Shown here one piece after another: positions 7,115-9,090 of a DNA stretch of 9,090 bases. The notes below the pieces were generated by a model. That model was not told the DNA's origin, did not search any database, and was given only the letters and a program-made list of their open reading frames with translations. This DNA comes from Candidatus Omnitrophota bacterium. Lineage in GTDB: Bacteria > Omnitrophota > Koll11 > Gygaellales > Profunditerraquicolaceae. The position numbers were made by a program, and so were the translations under genes. Location: assembly GCA_028719045.1 (NCBI GenBank), contig JAQULD010000062.1, positions 1-9,090 of the forward strand. The letters run 5' to 3'. How positions within the stretch are numbered: position 1 is the stretch's first letter; each line of letters opens with the position of its first letter.

Positions 7115-7122
7115 AAGGAGGT
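7115..7122 (+). promoter_or_regulatory. Ribosome binding site overlapping the only canonical start codon
   Basis: AAGGAGGT is a near-perfect Shine-Dalgarno sequence, but the in-frame GTG at 7121 lies within it. Normal spacing places initiation at ATC (7127-7129), five bases after AAGGAGG. Confidence 0.75.
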
Positions 7123-8470
7123 GGAAATCAAGAGAAAATACGGTTTTATTTTTGCTCTTACTTTGGTAGGAGTGCTGGTGTCTCAGCCTGTTTTCGCAGA
7201 GGTTACCTTTAAATGGGGGCCATACATGCGTATCAGGCATGAGTATTGGAAGAACTGGAAAAGTGTGAACGGCGATGTCAAAGAGAACCGGAATTTCTTC
7301 AGGATCAAGACTTCTCTTTGGGGGCAGGCTGACATTGATAAGAATTTCGGCTTATATGCCAAGCTTACCAATGAAAACAAAGCTTACGCTTATTTCCCCC
7401 AAGGCAGCGGGAAAAAGGGCTTTCATTACCAGATTAACGAAGTCGTCTTTGACAACCTCTTTGTGGATTTGAAGAATATTGGCGATATGCCGCTTGATGT
7501 GCGGGCGGGACGTCAGGACCTTATGGGGCTATACGGCGAAGGGTTCCTGTTTTCCGATGGCACCCCTCAGGACGGCTCAAGGACAACCTATTTTGATGCT
7601 ATAAAGACGAGCTACCGCATAAACAAAAAGAGCTCCTTCGATTTCCTGGCCATTGATGACCATAAAACCGATGATGTGTTACCTATAATAAACAGGTTAA
7701 GGCCGGAACAGGCTATGAATCTTTCCGATGAACTAGGCTTTGCGGCTATCTATAAGAATGACGAGATCAAAAACCTGCATATGGAGCCTTTTTACGTTTT
7801 TAAAGAGGAAGAGGATGTCAGCCCTTCCACTATATTTAACAACGGGATTACGCGTTTGCACACTGTGGGCGGCTACGCGAAATACGCGATTGATTCCACT
7901 ACCACCTTGAAAGGCCAGCTTGCTTTCCAAACCGGGGAAACCGGCACTAAAGACAGGGAAGGCGTAGGCGGCTACACTTATTTGACCAAAACTTTCAAGC
8001 AGCTTATGTACACGCCGACAGTGAATATGGGTTATATGTATTTGTCCGGAGACAATAAAAAGACGGACAAGATCGAGGCCTGGGACCCGTTATTCTCCAG
8101 GTGGCCGATACTGTCTGATTTTTATTCCGAGCTTCTTTATTTGAGCATGAGCAACGCCAAAGAAGGCGGCGCCATAGGTTATTGGCAAAACCTCCAGTCA
8201 TACAAGCTCGGTTTTATAATTGTTCCCACTAAGAAGACGAAATTAAGCCTGGCGTATTATTACCTAAGGGCTAATAACACGGTTCCTGCTGATACCACTA
8301 CTTTCGGCACAGGCAAGGACAGGGGTATGCTTTATACCGCGAAATTAGACTACGCGTTTAACAAGAACATATCAGCGTATGTCATGGGAGAATTCTTCCA
8401 TCCGGGTAATTTTTACGTGGATAGAAGCGATGCCTTGTTCCTGCGCAGCCAGCTGGAACTTAAATACTAA
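7121..8470 (+). CDS. Outer-membrane beta-barrel, alginate-export-like porin
   Basis: A protein of about 449 residues exported to the outer membrane. The N-terminus is a clear signal peptide: basic start (KRKYG), hydrophobic core and a V-F-A cleavage site at about 24-26. The mature part is rich in alternating aromatic strands, as in WGPYMRIRHEYW near its start. It contains VRAGRQDLMGLYGEGFLFSDG around residues 127-147, which resembles the alginate-export (AlgE-like) domain family. The last residues (SQLELKY) end in an aromatic residue, as barrel proteins recognised by the BAM complex do. The substrate cannot be read from sequence; such barrels often pass anionic or oligosaccharide solutes. The boundary uses GTG because it is the only canonical start in frame (a stop lies at 7109-7111), but the ribosome site favours ATC at 7127, two codons later. 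It has its own promoter and terminator, so it is a single-gene unit. Confidence 0.83.
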   Translation: MEIKRKYGFIFALTLVGVLVSQPVFAEVTFKWGPYMRIRHEYWKNWKSVNGDVKENRNFFRIKTSLWGQADIDKNFGLYAKLTNENKAYAYFPQGSGKKGFHYQINEVVFDNLFVDLKNIGDMPLDVRAGRQDLMGLYGEGFLFSDGTPQDGSRTTYFDAIKTSYRINKKSSFDFLAIDDHKTDDVLPIINRLRPEQAMNLSDELGFAAIYKNDEIKNLHMEPFYVFKEEEDVSPSTIFNNGITRLHTVGGYAKYAIDSTTTLKGQLAFQTGETGTKDREGVGGYTYLTKTFKQLMYTPTVNMGYMYLSGDNKKTDKIEAWDPLFSRWPILSDFYSELLYLSMSNAKEGGAIGYWQNLQSYKLGFIIVPTKKTKLSLAYYYLRANNTVPADTTTFGTGKDRGMLYTAKLDYAFNKNISAYVMGEFFHPGNFYVDRSDALFLRSQLELKY

Positions 8471-8497
8471 AATTTATGAACTGATAAGCGTATACAG

Positions 8498-8532
8498 GAG
8501 AGGGGAGCCGGTTTCGCTCCCCTCTCTTTTTT
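8498..8532 (+). terminator. Rho-independent terminator of the porin gene
   Basis: GAGAGGGGAGC (8498-8508) pairs perfectly with GCTCCCCTCTC (8516-8526) around a seven-base loop and is followed by six T. It begins 27 nt after the porin stop. Confidence 0.95.
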
Positions 8533-8592
8533 AAATTTAAAATTTAATCTAAAAATTTTTTAATCTCCGACGGGTAATTTTCAAAATAATTC

Positions 8593-8621
8593 TTGACAAG
8601 ACAGGCATTTCTTTATATTAT
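8593..8621 (+). promoter_or_regulatory. Sigma-70-type promoter for the substrate-binding protein gene
   Basis: TTGACA at 8593-8598 and TATTAT at 8616-8621 are separated by 17 bases, so this is a near-consensus promoter. The upstream 60 bases (8533-8592) are strongly AT-rich, like an UP element, and hold no gene. The expected transcript start is near 8628, giving a leader of about 94 nt. Confidence 0.8.
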
Positions 8622-8670
8622 AGTAATAACAAAAATGAAAAATAAAAATCAGACTACAATACGTTTATCG

Positions 8671-8706
8671 AAAAAAGCGAAAGCAGGTACTTTCGCTTTT
8701 TTATTT
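8671..8706 (+). terminator. Perfect hairpin with T-rich 3' arm in the leader: attenuator or small-RNA terminator
   Basis: AAAAAAGCGAAAG (8671-8683) is exactly complementary to CTTTCGCTTTTTT (8690-8702), giving 13 pairs around the loop CAGGTA, with ATTTT beyond. It sits between a strong promoter and the ribosome site at 8708-8717, and the porin already has its own terminator upstream. It therefore probably acts on the transcript started near 8628, either stopping it as an RNA of about 75-80 nt or controlling read-through into the binding-protein gene. Nearly half of the stem is A-U, so its strength is moderate. Confidence 0.6.
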
Positions 8707-8721
8707 TAAAGGAGGTGTAGG

Positions 8722-9090
8722 ATGAAACGCAGCGTCTTGGGGTTGCTCATAGTATTAGGTTTTGCCTTATCGGCAGTTTTTATTTTTTCTCCTGCAATTT
8801 TCGCACAGGAAGATACTTTAACCATAGGTTTGAACCTTCCTCTTACCGGTTCTTATTCTGACCAGGGTGCGGATGAGCTAAAGGCCTATAAATTGGCAAT
8901 TGATGAAATTAACGCGGGCGGCGGGTTATTAGGCAAGCGTGTTGTCTATGTCGAAAAAGATTCCGAGACCAACGCGCAGGTTTCCGCTAAAAATGCCGCG
9001 GATTTATATGATAATTATAAGGCTGTAATGGTCACCGGCGGTTCTGCCAGCAGCGAGGCTGTAGCGCAGGCCAAGGTAGCTAAAGAAAAA
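8722..9090 (+). CDS. Periplasmic substrate-binding protein of an ABC transporter, LivK/UrtA class (3' end outside window)
   Basis: The first 123 codons of a gene that runs off the window. ATG at 8722 is preceded by AAAGGAGGTG (8708-8717) with a four-base gap. Residues 1-28 are a signal peptide: MKRS, a long hydrophobic core and the cleavage site AIFA. There is no lipobox Cys. The mature protein opens with a strand and loop (TIGLNLPLTGSYSDQG) typical of the type I periplasmic binding fold that serves branched-chain amino acids, amides or urea. It continues with AYKLAIDEINAGGGLLGKRV, where an early helix and glycine turn are conserved in the family, and with a VTGGSASSEA segment matching the ligand-contact loop region. 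The substrate cannot be told from this part. Permease and ATPase genes would be expected downstream. A role as ligand carrier for a chemoreceptor is possible but unsupported. Confidence 0.88.
   Translation, partial: MKRSVLGLLIVLGFALSAVFIFSPAIFAQEDTLTIGLNLPLTGSYSDQGADELKAYKLAIDEINAGGGLLGKRVVYVEKDSETNAQVSAKNAADLYDNYKAVMVTGGSASSEAVAQAKVAKEK

Noticed and set aside
8533..8592. Insertion sequence or attachment-site remnant
   Set aside because: The stretch is simply AT-rich with short palindromic A/T words; no terminal repeats, target duplication or transposase trace is present.
8635..8709. A separate 24-codon gene
   Set aside because: It has no ribosome site and half of it is the hairpin read as codons. 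It is kept only as part of the attenuator finding.
1..9090. CRISPR array, tRNA, rRNA or mobile element
   Set aside because: No spaced repeat array, cloverleaf-like GGTTCGAATCC segment, rRNA signature or transposase was seen on either strand.

Overview
The window carries a compact chemotaxis operon followed by two transport-related transcription units, all on the + strand. The organism looks like a diderm bacterium of moderate GC content. It has an outer-membrane porin-like beta-barrel with a signal peptide. Its chemotaxis set is of the CheC/CheD type familiar from Bacillus and Thermotoga rather than the CheZ type of E. coli. Strong AGGAGG ribosome sites and an FtsA-like protein with a tail seen in Firmicutes and deep-branching phyla point away from Proteobacteria. 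An Omnitrophota-like lineage is a guess from the gene mix; nothing in the window proves it.

Region 1 (2-889) is the C-terminal part of a large protein, probably FtsA/PilM-like, made of repeated small beta-rich modules. Region 2 (941-6845) is a tight run of comFB, cheR, cheY, cheD, cheB, cheC, cheW and one methyl-accepting chemotaxis protein (MCP). Gaps are mostly 0-51 nt and there are three overlaps or abutments, so it is very probably one operon. The adaptation arm is complete: CheR methylates receptors, CheB demethylates or deamidates, CheD deamidates, and CheC removes phosphate from CheY-P. CheW couples the MCP to a kinase, but no cheA lies in the window. ComFB at the head adds a possible cyclic-dinucleotide input.

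Region 3 (6846-8532) has a near-consensus sigma-70 promoter, three tandem 11-bp repeats and a long leader that may be structured. These precede an alginate-export-type outer-membrane beta-barrel, which is closed by a strong intrinsic terminator. The barrel gene has an unusual start: the Shine-Dalgarno sequence points to an ATC codon. Region 4 (8533-9090) has a second strong promoter, a 13-bp perfect hairpin with a T-rich 3' arm in the leader (a possible attenuator), and the first 123 codons of a periplasmic substrate-binding protein of the LivK/UrtA class.

The individual families are well known. The points most worth a second look are the tandem repeats and leader before the porin, the apparent ATC start, the hairpin leader of the binding protein, a three-residue insertion in CheY, loss of the first active-site Asn in CheC, and the lack of cheA next to an otherwise full set.
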